A stretch of 64,000 nucleotides of DNA from Nymphaea colorata. Taxonomy: Eukaryota; Streptophyta; Magnoliopsida; Nymphaeales; Nymphaeaceae. Location: assembly GCF_008831285.2 (NCBI RefSeq), contig NC_045147.1:15664854-15728853 (forward strand), in the 5' to 3' direction. A model generated the notes under the pieces. The model had not been told where the DNA came from and did no database searches. It saw only the letters and a list, made by a program, of their open reading frames with translations. How positions within the stretch are numbered: the first letter of the stretch is position 1; each line of letters opens with the position of its first letter. Below are positions 41,000-54,430 of the stretch, in pieces. A program made the position numbers and the translations under genes.

Positions 41000-43900
41000 G
41001 AAAAGCGTGCTCGGTCTCATTCCTCCAACAGACCCCAAACGCGGAAATCTGGAAAGCAGTCGGAGGGAGGAATATTTCAAAGACCTAAAAGGGTACTTGT
41101 AGGAGGATATACAGGAGATGAAGGCTCCCCTTAGCCGAAAACAAGGACTTCCGCCTTATGAACGCAAAGAATGAGACTGGGGAAAGCAAAGGATCAATGT
41201 TCTGATCAGAATTTCTGATCTGGTTGGCAGTAAAGAATGCCAACAACGTACTGGCAGAAAGTTTGGCCACGTCAAGACTTCTCCTTCCTCTTCTCCTTTA
41301 TAACCAGGGAGCCAACGCAGAGGAGAGGCCTTCAGGAGAAAGAGGGAGCATGCTCCTTCCCTTTTTGTCCCCTGTCCAGCGTGGACCACGTAGGAGTATA
41401 CCTTTTGGTGCGCGTTTCTCCCCACCAGGTCGGTGGCATTACGGCCACAAATTTCGTCTCTCTCGAAACTGGTTTCCACAGACGAGCGTTTGGAGCCAAG
41501 ACAACGACTTGAATTTCAGGAAACAGATTGCTGGGAATTTCAAGTACTTGGTACGTATGTTCACGTTTGATTGACAGTTGAATCTGTCTAATTCGAAGAG
41601 TTTTTTAAAATCAAAGAAAAAATTGTCCATATAAAATTTAGCCCATTTTCTAGGAGGCGTTTCTATGGGCTGTGAAATGATCCTGACGATATTTTGTCCC
41701 ATTTTCAGTTTTAGATGGTAATTGGGCTATCTTCACGTGATTTGACAGGACATTTAAGACAGGCTGATGTCTGATATCAAACAGGTTTCTGTGTCCAGAT
41801 GCTTGTCCAAACATCCCAAACGCAGCCTTCAAATCTTTTACTCGGAAAAACTTATGTCCTTTGTCCCGTATTTCTCAAAGAAAAAAACTATTTCTACTCA
41901 ATAAATTCCATGTGTTAATGAAATCATAGCGTTGCAATAAGAGTACATCTCACATTGAGGGGTTGTTTGATTATTTTAGGTCTCAAGTATTGTGGGATCT
42001 TAGAATTTCTATTTGGAAGATACAAGGATCAGACTATAGAAATGGAAACTTGTATTTTGAAATTCATGAACTTGAAATTAGACTCCTCTTTCCTCTGACT
42101 TGATATTCATAAACTTGACGCATGAAGATTATAGAGATTTTAAATATACAATCCTCAAATCGTGCAGGGTTTATTATAACCATGAATTTAAAAGGGGTCG
42201 GTGCCATTTTAATATCGTCAATGGCCGGACATTTTTTCCTTCTCATTTCCGATTGTTAGAGGTAGGAGCTAAAGGGTGTTGGTGGGTAGAGGCAGGCTTC
42301 ATTGTTACGAAAAAGGGGTATTGATAGGCGTTCCCATTATTAGGATTTTCCGGGCTTTCTTCAATCAGGATCTTGCTTTGAGGTTTATTTATATCAAAAG
42401 CTTAAATTCCAGTCCTTCTCAAGGGTGTCTATGACGTTTAATGCATCTTGGCGCGCTCCCATGTGTAAGTAGTGTTTCGATTAGAAACTAGACTTCTTCA
42501 TAGCCGGAGCAGCAAAATAATTGTTCATAATTTCACTAAATTCGAACATCGATGCAAGAGGAAGTATTATCAGCATGATGGTGGGAGAGCTATCTTCTTT
42601 ATCTTGGAGGAGCAGACGGATGAATCCCCTGCCCGGACGAGAGCCGAAGCCCCTCTCCTTTCCCTTGCCCCCAGGTAAATACCTTCTTATCTCAAAATAT
42701 TGCAGTCGAACACAGAGAAAATAGAGCGGACTCCCCCAATATACTGGAACTGTTCTTGCGGAATGGTGGAGCTTCAGACATGTAAAAGCTATTCAAAGAA
42801 AGCTAATGAAGACCTTTAACAGACTGTACTTACCAGGATTTTCTATGGAGTAAATAGGTGTTTGGAGGAATGGTAGTGTTCTCACAAGGCCTTAGGGCTT
42901 GCTGATATCCTACTATAGGATAATTTTGGGTGATGGTTTGCTGAGTGTCTAGTACTCATCATGTAGTCTACGGTTCAAAAGATTAAAGAATGCTTCTGCT
43001 ACCTTTAAGGTTGAGCCAGATTGGTCCGGGTTTGTGGTAACCTCGGCGCTGCATGGGCTAGAAATGACTTAAAAAGTCGACTCGTGACAAATTGAAGGAC
43101 ATAGAACATAATAAAAAGTCAAAAAAAGTGTTGAGCATCGTTATAATGAGTGTGGAGCATGGCTATAATGGCGACTATCAATCTGATGCAAAACTGAGTT
43201 GAAGCATATGGTGCAGAGGACACCAACAAGATAGTGGCAAGGCGAGAAGTTTTTTTTGAAGGGACACTCATTCACATATTTTCATATCTGAAGGGGGCAT
43301 TCATATATATAACAGAGCAAGTATGTTAATGTGAAAACAAAAAGAACATTGAGGGGCTGGTGTGGGCTGCCCAGGTCTCTAGCTGGCTTCAATTCACATC
43401 TTAAAAGAGCTACAAGTTATGATGCAAGCCATGACGATTTTTTAATCACTTAAGTACGTAGTATTTTCTCATGCCAATTTCCATGTTACATCAAAACAAA
43501 TACAAATTCACAAATTACAAAGATGAAGTGCTTATGCCTCATCCTCCTTTAGTGAGGCTTTTCCCAACACAACTTACCTGAATATGGTTGCGAGCCAACA
43601 TTGCAGGTTATCTACTGAAGGAAGTCGGTCTGCTTTCCGAGCTACTGGTGTTCTACATCAATTCCAACTGCTTTAACTTCTCCCCATCTCCTTTCTTCCC
43701 ACTGAAAGAGGAAGGAAAAAGTGGAGGGAGAGAATGAGCCGTTAAAGCAGTTGCCTATCCATCATCAGAGCGAGCAGGTAAAGATCGATTGGCTAAGAGG
43801 GACACTTTGAACACCATTAAGGATGGTTTAGGAAGGAGGGTATTTAAAATAATTTGAAATTCTAGGAGGTTGAGTAAAAAAATTTAGTAATCGGGCGTAC

Positions 43901-44018
43901 AGAAAAGTTTCTTTATTAAGAACCCTGGATTAAGGATGATTGCTCCTGAGTGGAATTCTGATTTCAAGCGGCTAATTTCCTTATGAGTCAATCAATAGCC
44001 ATAGCAACAGACTCAAGT

Positions 44019-44022
<4 letters not shown>

Positions 44023-44052
<30 letters not shown>
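44023..44052. repeat. (TC)n microsatellite
   Basis: Fifteen TC units without interruption, downstream of GPA1 and outside any gene model. Confidence 0.9.
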
Positions 44053-44054
<2 letters not shown>

Positions 44055-44580
44055 TGCCTTCGAAGATCTTGCATATTTTAAAATGTACCAGAGATTTGTG
44101 ATTTGCTATTGATACAAGAAAATCATCAAATGAGGTGAAAGGACAAAAATTCAAAAGTTTTACGCGACTAATTATTCCTTTCCAAAGTATTTTTGTATGT
44201 TGATTAGCTTAGCGGCTTAGCTCATACAGCTAGCAACATGAGAAAACGTAATTTGATCTTGGCTTCAACCAGAGATGATCATTTTCTAAGAAAAGAAGGA
44301 AAAGAGAATACGACTTGCTGTCGCAACTACTTCAGCTAACTAAGATCAAGGAGAAAGACATCAGCTTGTGCACTTCACAGCGGGCAAAAGTGGGGGAAAA
44401 AGGCGAGAAAAAGAAAGTATCCTGTCCTACTACAGCCATCCTCTTAAATATAACGTACATCAAATGTAAATAGTCACTAAATTCTATACAGCTTATGCCT
44501 GGAAATATATCAGGGATATAATGACACTACGACTTTTGAACGGCAGACGTCAATCTTTGAAAATGAGAAAACCGTTCTGC

Positions 44581-44632
44581 AGAATAAAGATGAACCTTCA
44601 ATTAGCAGAATAAAGATGAACCTTCAATTAGC
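44581..44632. repeat. two identical tandem copies of a 26-base unit
   Basis: AGAATAAAGATGAACCTTCA followed by ATTAGC occurs at 44581-44606 and again at 44607-44632, with no difference. It lies about 640 bases downstream of the GPA1 stop codon. Confidence 0.9.
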
Positions 44633-45267
44633 CGAAGAGGAATTTTATGCGCAGCTCAAGAAGGTTGAGAAGATAGTCGCCCTTTCCCAATTTAACAGCA
44701 AAAATGATGTCGAACAAGTGTGGCTTCTCAACGACTCTGCACCAGCTTACTCAGATCAGGGCACATAGAGAAACACTTCAGCACATGAGAAGAACTTGAT
44801 TCCTGGTCTACAAGAGCATGCACTTCACATCTAAAACAGAGTAAGGATCTGCCCTCTGAAAATGATTCCAAACAGAATTTGAAGAGGAAAACAGGGAGGG
44901 GCCAGGGAAGGTTCAAGGGGGGAAAGGCAACAGAAAGACCACAGGGCAGTTGCTTCCAATAACAAATTTTGAAGTAAAAAAGTTGTGCAACAAGCACGTT
45001 ACAAAACAAGCAAACAAACAAATGCATTACGATAGCAGAAACTGCTTCTGGTGGCAACTTGACAGAACAGAAGAAATAGGCAAAAGAAACAAGACCAGAA
45101 ATCGGTTGCCCCTCATACCAAAATTTCAGGAGGAAGAGAAAGTGGGGGAAACAGACATATGCATGCCAAAACACACAAATGCACCACCACAGCAGAAATA
45201 CTTCAGTGTGCTTCTGCTGCCAACTCGATGAAATCTGCAATCGGTTTCACCTGTGGATGCTCCCCCG

Positions 45268-48200
45268 TCACAGTAAACCTGCCTCAATTAAGCTTCTCCT
45301 CCTCAAAGTCTCATCCACCAATTTGAAAGTTTTCTTAACAAGTTTCTGATCCAGTGCTGTTGTCCTGTATATCTTAAAAATTCGGTCAACATGGTTTGGA
45401 GTGCTGCTCTGGAAGTATAACTCTTCAAATTTCTTCTTCACAAACCTGATAAAGGAAGAAGCTAGGTCAGACATATATAAGTCAATCATATGGATGGAAG
45501 TGGTGGCACCATGTGTATCCACAATTTATTTGCATATTCAAACAAGTTTGCAAGGTGCAAATTCAGCAGTTGTGGCTTCTATGGGGTTTCTTATAATTTG
45601 GATATGCTATTTTGGGTATATCTGCATCACAACTATACTTGAAAATGATTGTAAAATCTAATACAGGATGACAGAATATCACATAAAACTTAATTGTATC
45701 TTCACTCTTTTGTTTTCCTTTTGACGACAATGTTTGGCTGGCTTTGGGAATCAATTGCGGCAGGATGATTCACTAGTGCAACTTCATGACATCTCATAGT
45801 GAAACAGGGGCCACATCTCTTCATTTTAGTAAACAGTCTCTTCACATCCCTTTGTACATTATGCACCTAGAGGTTTCTGACCACAAACTGTGGTTCAAAT
45901 TCCAATTAACTTTCTGCTGCATAGCAGATGCAAGCCAGTTGATGTGTCAGAAAACTGAAAGACCATCGTAGCACTATCTAAAACCGATTACAGAAATAAA
46001 GTAGCCTCTCCCAACCCCGAAAAGTGGAAATAGAAAATCTTGTCAGAAAGAGAACAACCCTGGAGGAAATATTCAATTCTTTAAGCAGACAACATAATTT
46101 GGGCAATTCTTGGTAGACAGTAGCAAGTACTGATTTGAAACATCTAATAAATTTGGACTTTTACCAGGTTTTAATTTGGCAGATGCTGACTCAGAATATA
46201 AAATAGAGGCATCACAATATCCTCTATGTAAAATCTAATACAAGCAAGGGCATAGGGGCATCAAGACTGTATCTAAGGCTGCATGCATGTCCTCAATGTG
46301 TCAGCATGCCTTTTAAGTGCATCCAGACAATGACATGAGACCTCAATAAACAACTATTAGAACCCCAAGACAAGAATCAAAAACATCACTGATTCAGGTA
46401 AAACTGTAACTAGATATTTTACAAACATAAAAGAAAAAACCATTGACTTACTCATAAGCATGCTCGACCTCTTGCTTTCCTGATGAAATGGGTTGATAAT
46501 CTTTGAACCACTCACAGACACTAAGAGGAACCTGCAAAAGAAGACAGGTCAATACTTACTTTGGGAGTTCCTGTGATGATCAGAAGGCTAAAACCTCACC
46601 TTCAAAACTTTCTTCTCAAATAGATCGAACTTGTTTAGGAACAATAAGAAGCATGTTTTCTGCATCGAGAATTGAACATCAGACAACAAAACTTCTCAAC
46701 CTATATCATGAAGCTTGTGTTATGCATAGAACCTCAAAACATTGCTGCTTCAGAACCCAATCAAAAAGCCCCTTAGTTTCCATGATGCGGTTCTTGCTTT
46801 CATCCTCAAAAAGCACCTGATCATACCTGGTTCATTAAACAGAAGCAGATCAACACAACCTGCAGAATGCTAGGTTCACTTAATTTTTAAAATACTTCAA
46901 ATGCTCCAGAAAGGTCGAAAATTCAAGCAGAAGTAGTGTTGTCATTGATGATCTTGTGATATGAGAATGATTAGCCATTTACTCGCTAATTGCAGCACAA
47001 AAGATTACAGCAGTAACGCCTTCGAACAGATGAATCCACTTCCTTCTCTCATTTCTCTGCCCACCAACATCAAAGAGCCTATAGACTTGCCCACTCTTTT
47101 TGTTCTCACCCACAGGACTGCAAAGAAACATTCTTAGCGTTTAATATTTCATAGAGAATATCGTATATGTGGGAAAAAGAAAGAGAATGCAAGAAACACA
47201 TGTAATTTTAAAGTTTAAACCTCATCATGAACTTTTATGTTACTAACCACAACAGGTTGGTAGTCTAAACAACTTCAAGAAGTTCTTAGTGAGCTTCTTT
47301 CAGCATAAAAACATTAACGAGAAAACAGTAACGGAAATGTTCACATGTCTGCATGTATGTTTGAAGTTTTGAACTTTATTCGTGCTTGGCTTGCCTAAAC
47401 TGCGCTCAAGCTGGACCTGAATTGTAAACAAGTTAAGCTTAACCCTATAGGTGAAGCTCATTTCATAGATGAGCCAATTTGAAGAGATCCAATCTAAGCT
47501 CGAACTTTATGATTCTTAGTTCAGCTTCAGCTCAGTTCACACTCAGCTTGTGCATACCCCTTCTTTTGACTACACAAATAACAAATTGTGTAATTCCAAA
47601 CCTTATATGAAGCAAATGGATTAAAATAACCTTGGACCGTGCGACGGATAATTTTACCTGAACTGTATTTCTACAACACCTGTAGTACGAACTCTAGCAT
47701 AAAGAACATCCTCCTGCAAAGATTAAAAAATTGAGGCAAGAAGTTCAGTAACAGCATAATGACTAAGAGACTTGCAGTCCAAGATAGAAACTACTCTCTC
47801 TACACAGAGAGCTCATATAGCATTTTTTATTTTGTTTGGCATAAGAATTAGCTACATAGAACACTGGAGAAAAGACGATGCCTCAGGAACCCACACGACC
47901 AGCATATAGCCATATACAGTCTTTTGAGAAATATCTTACTTATTAGCCACAGGATAGGACAGTGGAACAGATTATTTGCATACTCGACACATCACTGCTG
48001 ATCAACAATCACAGAACTAGGAACATACCCCAGGTAAACCCAACTAATTTGACTCATGAATTGTGTCAATCAACCTGGACCAAGTTCTAATTATTACAAT
48101 TCACAATCATGGATCCAAATTCTTTCTCCGTTTCAGTTTACAGCAATTTCCTCTCTATATAAGACCATGATTGCTTCAACAAGGTCCAAAGGCCAAAATT

Positions 48201-51200
48201 AAATTCAAGGGTACCTCTTATGCATTATCTACCTTGCATATTATGACTTCCAAGCACAATGCTCACAGAAAGATGCTACCTACTAAGAATCAAATAATCA
48301 AAATTCAGTAGTATAGCTCAGTTACTAGTTGACATATTTTAATAATTTTAAAGTGATTATTGCTGCAAAATATTGGTATGCTAACACTAGAATTTTTTGT
48401 AATAACTCGTCCTTGTTACTGAATTGATCTGCTGTATCGGCAAATCAACCACAAGCTGATCTTAGTTCAAGTCACAAGCTTGCTAAGTTCTAACCATGGC
48501 ATCAGGTCTGTAGTCTAGAATATTGACTACAGCTTAAGGAAGCTTTTCTTCAATGACTATTATACATTTATTGACTAAGAGACATTTCAGTCAATGATCT
48601 TTAAAGGGGGTTTCAGCATGTTATTTAGCATATGGTGAAGGACAAGTTAGATGGTACCCGAGGTCTACTACTGCATGCAAATGCTTCAAATCTTTATGAT
48701 CAGACAGAAATAACCCACCACAAATATCAGCAACAGGAACATGTTGCGAATCATGATTTATTATGATATGTTACAAGATATGGAAACCATGCACTTCACA
48801 GTAAATAATTCATTTATTACTCATTTTTCTCGGTAGAATTTAGCTGTGGATGCAAATGGATTAGATACAGAAGATGGTGGATCAGACTCGGGAATGCTGT
48901 ATCAAAGTACAAAACCATCAATAGATAAGAAAGTTCCCATTCAGATGTATGTGAATATACTTCCTTTAACGAACTTGTATTCTACTTAATGCAATGTACA
49001 ATCAATTTATCTGCACCCCAAACTTTAACATGATGTTGGGAACTAAAAGGAGCACATATTAGATTTGCTGGCAGTTGGTTTCTTTGGCTTAGTTTGCTTA
49101 ACTTATTTAACACAAGAAAAGATTCTCTTAATTTTCTTAATCCTCATAAGCAAGATAATAATATAGAAACAATATATGTAAGCAATGAGAGCTCCAGAAG
49201 GGAATATAACAGTAAAGCAACCAAGTTTGGTAAATGAACCTTTGTTGGTACATAGTCAGCATCAGATAATCTCTGCAAATTTTCCATAAAATACAGTGTA
49301 CAATCTGGAACTTGAAGTTCATTTGCTCGGACATAAGTTTCCTACAACCACAGCAGTAATAATTAGAAATCACATCAAGTATCTCCGAGTATCATGACTG
49401 AAACAGTATAGACATTTGCTGATGTGCAAAACTAAAGCTGATTTGACTGCAAAAAAAAGTAACCTGAATTGCAGGATCTTTCCATAAAGTCTCTATCTCT
49501 TTGGCGAGCTCCTTCGTCAAGGGAGGATAATCTAGTCTGCTCCCCATTTCAGACAGTTTGTCTCCAATCTCCTATTATATTGCAATATCAGGTTAGTCAA
49601 TAGAAAATAGGAAAAGGACAAATTAAATGGTTTCAGTTTGAGAATGCAATGAAATAATATCAAATATAAAAAAGCAAAGCAATAGATAGGAAAAGTGAAG
49701 GACTCAGATGGAGAGCACAATGAAACAATACAGAAAGCTTGGCAATTTGAAAAACACAGATGCTGAGGTGTGTGTTTGGAGGCAGAAGTTTGTACATATA
49801 TCTGTGTGTGTCATTGCCACAAATATTGCTCTTTGATATTTCTTAAAAGCTTCATGTAGGATTTTTTTTTTTTTCATTTTGTTAAGTAAAACATGGAAAG
49901 TAAAATATACATGTATATAACAAAAATTTGTGAAATTGTAAATTTTTTTATTAATTTCCTTATAAAAATTCCATATAGTTTTCAAAACCTTAAAAGAAAT
50001 TGAAAAATGGAAACATTCGCTTAAAGTACATAATAGAGAAAAGGATGTTCTGAAAAGAGCAAAATATCATTCAATTGATCCGACTCCAAAACAGAAGGAT
50101 TTACAATATTGTGTACTTTATGGTAACATTTTGACAATATCACAATATTTCCCCGATAAAAATATTTCATTCTGTTTAGGCAATATTATTGCAATATTTT
50201 CAAAATATCTCCAATAACCTTGTCCCATACTCTCTCTCTCTCTCTCTCTATACAGTTTATATATATATATATATAAACCGTATTCATATGGATTCTGAAA
50301 GGTTACGAATATACCCTTGTTAATTAATGTGTCAGAGGCATAAAAAAAGGAACTTAAACTTTGTCCTAATTAGAACCCTACTGATGAACATAGCATCTCA
50401 CAAACACACCTGTATCATACTCTAGTGACATGGTAAGGTATATGGCTAAGTTACAATAGCAGTAGAAATGTAGATTATTTTGTGAAACTAAGAAAAGGTT
50501 GGGATCACAAAGACAGTAATGAAAATATAATCACGCTGAAGCATTGCCAGCATCATGAATTTCTAACAAGAAAAAGGTTAGCAGATTAAGCTGTGATATT
50601 TCAGAAAGCACGATTCACCAACTTCACATGATTCTATAACCGGAAGAGAATTTAAAGATATTCTTGTTGGATATTGAAATAATGCTATTCGATTTGAGAG
50701 CACAGAAAAATAAGTTACCTTTTAATGTGGTAAGAAAAGCCTGTGACAAGTGCAGACTCGATATGGAAGAAAGAAGCACGTTGATGTGCTACAACATACA
50801 GCTTCTTCCCAATCATTGCTATCAGAGTGAGGGTTCCTCTATGTTATCAAAAGGGGTCATATTGAGCCTAAATTGATCATGATGCCATCATCTTAAGTGG
50901 TTTGACATTGATAACTGTGAAAGTATGTAAACAATTGTCCATGATAGCATGTGGTGTTGGTATTAAAGCATGCCCATTGAGCACTTCACGTCATTATCTG
51001 GTATGTTGCAAGAAATTAAAATGCATCCAGATTTTCAAGATATCATTTTATTTAACTTTTTGAATTTAGGGAATATGATTTTACTTTATTTTTTTATGAG
51101 AATTCAAGGAGTGCAAATATTTCAAAATCCAAACTAAAGAATGTATGGGCAAAAAATTATTATGAAAGACTTCACCAAACATGGAGATGATAAACCCCAA

Positions 51201-53324
51201 CAAAATCATGACATCACCAAAATATTGCAGATCTTCAGTTCTATCTCAATGCTAACATATGTTTCTGCGTTTAGACTTTTAAGAAGATCAGTTATCTCAG
51301 AATTTTTATATCTAATAGGCTCATTTTCTAGATCTCGGTCCAGGAAGAGCTACCCATCCGGTCAAGAGAATATCTTTGTCCAGAAAATGTGATAATTGCA
51401 ATTCATCATATTTAAACTATATATGTGTGTGTGGACCAGCAGTACAAAATTTCCCTGGAATGAAGCATAGGAAATATGAACTAGTGAATAGAATACATAA
51501 AAAAGAATGTTTGTGTCACATAAGCAATTAAGCACCCATAAGTAGGACTTAGGAAACACCGGCATTAACATGTATACCAGCAGACATAGAGTATATGGTG
51601 CTACCTTGATGAAGGGTGCTCAGAAAAAAAATAAAGGGACTGGCATGGAAAGACAACAAAAAGAAAGGGGAAAAAAAGACAACGATTATCTATAAGACAA
51701 ATGATATTGTGATGGTGACCAGGATCTGCTTTTCAAATTTGAACCAATTGCTGTGGATAATTTCTTCCTTAAGTGTGCATCATGCCAATTATCACGCAGC
51801 TACACAACCATGGACAACAGAATGTTGCTGCAGCAATTTGAAGAACAATAAAGCAGCAAGCTTGAGCAAGTTGATCATAAAATACGCAAATAGCAGGCAA
51901 TGGCCCTGGACATGTTAGTGATCAGCTTGAGATGTGGTTACCATGCATGTCATTTTCTAGAATATTACGAAGAACAAGAAATTACTTAATAGAATAGTTC
52001 ATCCCAAAATAAAAAGAGAAAACAATTCCAATGTAAATAAGACGGATATAGAAGAAGAAAAGAAAAGAAACGAGGCCTAAAAGATAAGGCATCTGCAAAC
52101 CTTATTTTCAAGAGACAAAACGTACTTTGAAGAGTCCTCATCATTCTGAGCAAACTCCTTTGAGCCATCATACAATATCTGCAAAAAATATCCTCGGTTA
52201 ACCCCAATCAAAGATCACAACACATGCAACGATTGTGAATACAGAGAACAAAAAAAAGAAAAAGAAAAACAGATAACACACACTACAGTTGTTGGTCATA
52301 AAAGGGAAACAACCAACACACCCTTTCTAGTATTGCATACTTTAATTGTCTGATATATATTTGCATGGATAACTGGTGTATAGCTCCTAAGCTCTGCCTC
52401 ATCAAATCCTGATTGAAACAAAAATTTGATCTGCATGTAGTGGAGTAAAACAATGTCAGAAGACCAGCAGCTGTCTAAATTTTGCAAAAGTTCATAGTCA
52501 AGAAGGAAAATATGTTGACCTGCTTGAAGATAGTAGACTTTCCCGACTCAGCAGCACCTGATCCAACATAGTTCTCAATGTTTAACATAATATGTACCAT
52601 TGTGTTTGAAAATACACTAATTGGACAAATATATTGAAGAAAGGCCAACAATCCATAGCGGTGAATCAAAGAACAACTCTTAAAGCTTAGGATGAATAGA
52701 TGATGCGTTAGAGCCACAAAGGTGTGTTTTGGGCATCTAGACCTTGACCATGGAGGCATGGTGCAAGCATGCAGTGACCTGTGAAGAAGTGTGTTCTGTG
52801 GGGTTGGGATGGGCAAGGTGCTGTGTCAGCTTAGAAGGGAGGTAATAGGTCAGTGTATGCTTGCATGCATGTGTAATATCATTAGGATCACCAAAGAAAC
52901 TCCTCAAACTTCTTGGTCAGACATTCATATTTAGAAAAGGGAAAGGAGTTGCTTGTAATAAAAAAATTGGATTGAGATTCCATAAAATCTAACCTAGTAG
53001 CAGCAGCTTCTGAATATGCTTCTCGGCTTTTGTTTCCAAAGCAATCTGGCGTTCTATTTCTGCAGCCTGAACGAAGAACACATTTCAATGGTAAAGAGGC
53101 ATTCAAAACTAGAAGTCTCTCCACTTTGCTGAAATAGTTCAAATTCAAGACATCTAACATCAACTACCTCACTTGCAGCCAACTGATGAAGTGGAAACTC
53201 AAGATATCAAAGATCATCTACCCTTACTAACAACAAAACAGAGAGTCAATGGGAGCTGAACCTGAGCACTTTCTTCAGCATCAGCTTCAGAGTGAGGTCT
53301 TTGTCTGCTGCAGAGTAGGCCCAT
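45268..53324 (-). CDS. GPA1: heterotrimeric G-protein alpha subunit (canonical GPA1)
   Basis: Membrane-bound GTPase that cycles with G-beta-gamma and is restrained by RGS1. Thirteen exons: 53324-53262, 53066-52994, 52558-52521, 52430-52341, 52178-52101, 49571-49464, 49341-49240, 47713-47658, 47117-46983, 46826-46733, 46659-46600, 46531-46452, 45445-45268. They encode 384 aa (AtGPA1 has 383). MGLLCS gives the myristoylation Gly2 and palmitoylation Cys5. The P-loop at 46-53 is GAAESGKS, where the family has GAGESGKS: Ala48 replaces the Gly equivalent to Ras Gly12. Switch [10 protein letters not shown] has the catalytic Arg191 and Mg-binding Thr194; switch [14 protein letters not shown] has Gln223; NKFD and TTALD are the base-binding motifs. 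The C-terminus SLIEAGLL is of the dicot type. All introns are GT-AG; intron 5 is about 2.5 kb. Upstream, probable leader sequence follows a TTTCCAG acceptor at about 53338. Confidence 0.97.
50230..50274. repeat. compound (CT)n and (TA)n microsatellite in GPA1 intron 5
   Basis: About 10 CT units are followed, after TACAGTTTA, by about 8 TA units. This lies in the largest intron of the G-alpha gene. Confidence 0.85.
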
Positions 53325-54430
53325 ATTCTCAATTACGCTGGAAAGCATCGAACTAGTAATCGGAAACTATACGACAGTGTGCCAGACAAACTTTCTGTAA
53401 GGAAGAAGAAAGAAATCCTTCCAAGGAGAAACCAGAAAGCTTATGATCGAGTTCACCAATCTAGGATTCCATACGAATGACACAACATGCTTCGCTCAGC
53501 GCAGCAATCCTGAAGAACCAAAAAGCCAATAAACATACATGAATAGTCTGCACAAGGTTGAGTCCGTGTCAAGTACATGCAAAAATATTGAAACGAGCCC
53601 GGTATACAACATTCGATAGTTAACAAGATGCATTATTTAGGCAATGGTGTCGCTTTTTTCAGCAAGATGGTCTGAGAAAAATGGGGCCTCTTCAGTTCAA
53701 TAAAGAGCCAAGTTGCCAACAAACTAAAGACTAAGCAAGTTGAAAGTTAAACGCATTCATCACCGGACATCGAAGCACATTGATTCAGATCGGACGCCAG
53801 TTCTAAACTCAAGTCGACGAAAACCGGGAACCAAATACACGATAGGCAAAAGCGGGAACGCTGACAAGGAAAGCACTCGGGCAGAGTGACAAGCATCGCA
53901 AAAGATGAACCAGCAGCAGCAAATAATGCATCACATCCAAGACACGGGAGGAGGGAGACGAAGATCGAGTAAAAACGCAAACCACAAAAACAAAGGAAAC
54001 CAAACGCATCAGAGGGAACCCCCAAAAGAGAAAGATAACACAATAAAGGGGAGGGAGCAATCACCGGGGACTCTGAAATCGATTGCAGATAAAGAGCGAG
54101 GGACGGGAAGAGCGAGGCGACCTCCCCTCCCCGCCGGATCATGAGGCCCGACACGGTGGCCGCTTGAGAACAACGCGAGGGGGAGTGAGATGAGGTGGCG
54201 GGCGGGGCAGAGCGGGACTGGCGGTCGTGGCGGCAGCGACGGTGACAGCGGCCGGCTCAACTGATGAAAAGAGGGGCCGGTCAGCGAAGGGAGGATCAGA
54301 CAGTCAAACTGAAAGAGAAAGGGGACGGCAGTGGGTCGTGCACTTCGACGTTTTGCTGACGGCGATTTCGAGGGAGAAGTGGCCGGAAGATGCAACGGAG
54401 AGCGCAACAGAAGGAGCCACGTGGTGAAGC
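53325..54430 (-). promoter_or_regulatory. GPA1 leader and promoter, GC-rich
   Basis: Base composition rises sharply from about 53.8 to 54.5 kb, unlike the AT-rich surroundings, which marks the likely transcription start of the - strand GPA1 gene. A CACGTG G-box lies at about 54419-54424. A leader intron ending at the TTTCCAG acceptor near 53338 is likely; its donor could not be fixed. Long ORFs here (53747-54407) are Arg/Pro/Ser-rich products of the GC content, not genes. Confidence 0.45.

Larger units (their letters stand above)
41000..45267. other. spacer between FAP2 promoter and GPA1 3' end
   Basis: Holds the FAP2 promoter side (41000-41900), AT-rich sequence with repeat-like words (GAGGGGTTGTTTGATTATTT near 41957, GAAGGGGGCATTC near 43281), a TC microsatellite at 44023-44052, and the 26-base tandem repeat at 44581-44632, probably in or near the GPA1 3' untranslated region. 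Short ORFs on both strands show no domain. Confidence 0.5.

Noticed and set aside
40772-41134. 120-codon Lys/Arg-rich + strand ORF
   Set aside because: Antisense to the FAP2 leader exon and intron; no domain, and its composition follows A-rich sequence.
47385-47575. Possible fourth CTCGAG-type element in GPA1 intron 8
   Set aside because: Word content is similar but neither end matches the TAGGGCTGCA termini and no octamer duplication was found.
53747-54407. Several ORFs of 80-135 codons on both strands
   Set aside because: Long only because the GPA1 promoter and leader are GC-rich; frames overlap and lack domains.
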